Source: Quadrisphaera sp. (GTDB taxonomy: Bacteria > Actinomycetota > Actinomycetes > Actinomycetales > Quadrisphaeraceae). From it: 6,294 bases of DNA. Within the stretch, counting starts at the first letter, position 1, and every line of letters begins with the position of its first letter. The notes below the pieces were generated by a model. That model was not told where the DNA came from, did not search any database, and saw only the letters and a program-made list of their open reading frames with translations. The position numbers were made by a program, and so were the translations under genes. The stretch is from contig JARIBR010000112.1 in the NCBI GenBank assembly GCA_029258695.1, forward strand, positions 1 through 6,294, in the 5' to 3' direction. This document shows, in pieces, positions 5,030 to 6,294 of this stretch.

Positions 5030-5501
5030 TCAGGATGCGAGCGCGTCGAGGGCGGCGACGGCGTCCTGGGGCAGGACGAGGGAGGCGGCAGCGATGTTGT
5101 CCCGCACGTGCTGCAACGACGTGGTGCCGGGGGTGACGGCCAACGTCGAGGGCCTCGACCCCGAGCTGGATGAGGTTCCGCTCGACCTGCGCCTGCACCG
5201 CGCCGGCGTCCGGGGCGGGTGCCAAGCCGCCGTTCGCGCCGCGCTCCCAGCCCACCTTGGTGACGATCACGAGGTCCTCGGGGTAGGGGTACAGCGCCTC
5301 GCGGATCAGCGCGTTGCTCGTGCCGGGGCCGTAGAAGTCCGCCGTGTCGACGTGCCGCACTCCGAGCGCCAGCGCCTCGCGCAGCACCGCCACGGCATCA
5401 TCATGCCCGGCGGATCCACGCAGCTGCATCACGCCGTAGCCGAGCCGACCGAGCGCCAGGTCGCCGACCTTGACCGTGCCGGCTGCGGTCGCGTCGCTCA
5501 T
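5030..5501 (-). pseudogene. Aldo/keto reductase pseudogene with internal deletion and frameshift
   Basis: This is the remains of an NADPH-dependent aldo/keto reductase, normally a TIM barrel of about 280 residues. The first 120 codons (ATG 5501 to 5142) read well: LGRLGYGVMQLRG, then the catalytic region HVDTADFYG with Asp52 and Tyr57, and VIVTKVGW with Lys82, ending at the strand QLGVEALDV (112-120). In that frame the sequence then becomes Arg/His-rich and loses family character. One frame over, from 5143, it reads LAVTPGTTSLQHVRDN followed by IAAASLVLPQDAVAALDALAS and a stop at 5030, which is the normal end of an AKR (PGT-x-S cofactor loop and last helix). The middle, about 120-150 residues including most of the barrel and cofactor site, is absent, so no active enzyme can be made. 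The start is marked by protein similarity, since only a weak ribosome site precedes it. A real but non-AKR short protein is unlikely. Confidence 0.85.
5145..5159. repeat. 15-bp inverted repeat at the pseudogene deletion junction
   Basis: GTCGAGG and CCTCGAC flank a single base. The element lies in the last N-terminal codons of the broken reductase (encoding VEALD), directly beside the point at which the C-terminal tail resumes in another frame. Such dyads can promote slippage or deletion, but in an intact relative these codons may simply encode the same residues. Confidence 0.5.
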
Positions 5502-5647
5502 GTCGTCGTCTGCCAAGTTCCCATCGTGGTCCGAGTCCGCGCCCGATGGCAGTGATGGCGAGGGGCAGCAGACCGGCGACGGCACGAGGCACCTGAGACC
5601 CCGGAGGGGCAGAGCGCCGGTGTCGCGAACCAGCAGCGACGCCCCCG

Positions 5648-6294
5648 TCACGCCCGCGTCTTGGCCACCAGCGTCAGCACGTCGTACGTCGCCACGAGCT
5701 CGTCGCGGCCGTTGAGCAGCCGCGCGTCCCAGACCACCTCGCCGTAGTCGGCGTCCACGCGCGGGGTGATGCGCTTGGCCGTCAGCTCCACGCGCACGGC
5801 GTCGCCGGGCATCGCGGGGGTGAGGAAGCGCAGGTTCTCCAGGCCGAAGTTCGCCAGCACCGGCCCGGGGGCCGGGTCGACGAACAGCCCGGCGGCCATC
5901 GAGACGAGGAAGTAGCCGTGGATCACGCGCCCGGTGAAGAAGGGGTTGGCCGCCGCCGCCTCCTCGTCCATGTGCGCGTAGAAGCGGTCCCCGGAGAAGT
6001 CCGCGAAGTGGTCGACGTCCTCCAGGGTGATGGTGCGCGGCCCGCCGTCGAGGCCCATGCCGACCTCCAGCTGGTCGAGCGCCAGCTGGAACAGCGGGGT
6101 GTCGGGCAGAGTGCGCGGGGCCCCGGGGATCCAGGTGCCGGTGATGGCGCTCAGCGCCCGCGGCGTTCCCTGCAGGGCGGTGCGCTGCATGTGGTGCCGC
6201 ACCGCGCGGATGCCGCCCAGCTCCTCGCCGTCCCCGGCGCGCCCCGGTCCGCCGTGCGCGAGGTGAGGGACCGGTGAGCCGTGCCCGGTGGACT
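5648..6294 (-). CDS. paaZ: PaaZ C-terminal part: end of ALDH domain plus complete MaoC hydratase (partial, cut by right window edge)
   Basis: PaaZ is the bifunctional ring-opening enzyme of aerobic phenylacetate degradation: the MaoC-like domain hydrolyses oxepin-CoA and the N-terminal aldehyde dehydrogenase oxidises the resulting semialdehyde. The frame is open to the window edge. A GTG at 6202 is not the real start, because the residues before it ([15 protein letters not shown], 13-27 of the visible 214) are the conserved end of the PaaZ dehydrogenase domain, followed by [12 protein letters not shown]. The hot-dog MaoC domain covers about 65-210. It carries the hydratase pair Asp102 and His107 in [13 protein letters not shown], then [13 protein letters not shown] and the signature [21 protein letters not shown] single-domain MaoC protein is excluded by the linker and dehydrogenase tail. 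Other paa genes may lie to the right. The 146 bp to the AKR pseudogene show no clear terminator. Confidence 0.93.
   Translation of the reverse strand, partial: STGHGSPVPHLAHGGPGRAGDGEELGGIRAVRHHMQRTALQGTPRALSAITGTWIPGAPRTLPDTPLFQLALDQLEVGMGLDGGPRTITLEDVDHFADFSGDRFYAHMDEEAAAANPFFTGRVIHGYFLVSMAAGLFVDPAPGPVLANFGLENLRFLTPAMPGDAVRVELTAKRITPRVDADYGEVVWDARLLNGRDELVATYDVLTLVAKTRA

Noticed and set aside
5590..5615. Short CCCC/GGGG stem as paaZ terminator
   Set aside because: A four-pair stem with a tiny loop and no T-tract is expected by chance at this GC content.
5502..5651. N-terminal extension of the AKR frame up to 5651
   Set aside because: AKR similarity begins at the ATG at 5501; the extension overlaps the paaZ stop and has no family pattern.
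5648..6202. Stand-alone MaoC dehydratase starting at GTG 6202
   Set aside because: The frame stays open to the window end and the residues before the GTG match the end of the PaaZ dehydrogenase domain.

Overview
The window is very GC-rich DNA with GTG starts, tight gene overlaps and strong G/C third-position bias, which points to an actinobacterium. A biliverdin-type bacteriophytochrome, a PaaZ-type phenylacetate enzyme, actinobacterial-looking P-loop kinases and an Imm-5-like protein would fit a soil or surface actinomycete, for example Kineosporiales. That genus-level guess is inference only. I see no tRNA, rRNA, CRISPR array, insertion sequence or integrase.

Layout. Positions 1-1421 (minus strand) hold a light-sensing operon: a heme oxygenase (771-1421) whose stop codon overlaps the start of a bacteriophytochrome (1-774, running off the left edge). 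The oxygenase makes biliverdin, which the phytochrome binds as chromophore. A roughly 180-bp divergent region (1422-1603) separates this from a plus-strand block: a TPR-like protein (1604-2110), an Imm-5-like putative immunity protein overlapping it by four bases (2107-2643), a CPBP-family membrane protease (2812-3366) and a small ABM-fold protein (3464-3760).

The plus-strand block ends in a perfect 34-bp palindrome (3753-3786) that overlaps the ABM stop codon. It probably acts as a two-way terminator, because the next genes converge on it: two small, dissimilar P-loop kinases of the AAA_33/zeta-like kind on the minus strand (4974-4408, then 4351-3830). Further right, also on the minus strand, is an aldo/keto reductase pseudogene (5030-5501). 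It keeps a good N-terminal third and a recognisable C-terminal tail in another frame, with the middle of the enzyme missing. At the right edge is the C-terminal part of PaaZ (5648-6294, minus), the oxepin-CoA hydrolase/semialdehyde dehydrogenase of aerobic phenylacetate breakdown, with its whole MaoC hydratase domain.

Most of the window is accessory but recognisable. The points most worth a second look are the decayed reductase with its junction at an inverted repeat, the orphan TPR/Imm-5-like/CPBP set with no visible toxin, the long palindrome, and two genes whose starts look leaderless. I did not find a clearly new multi-gene system.
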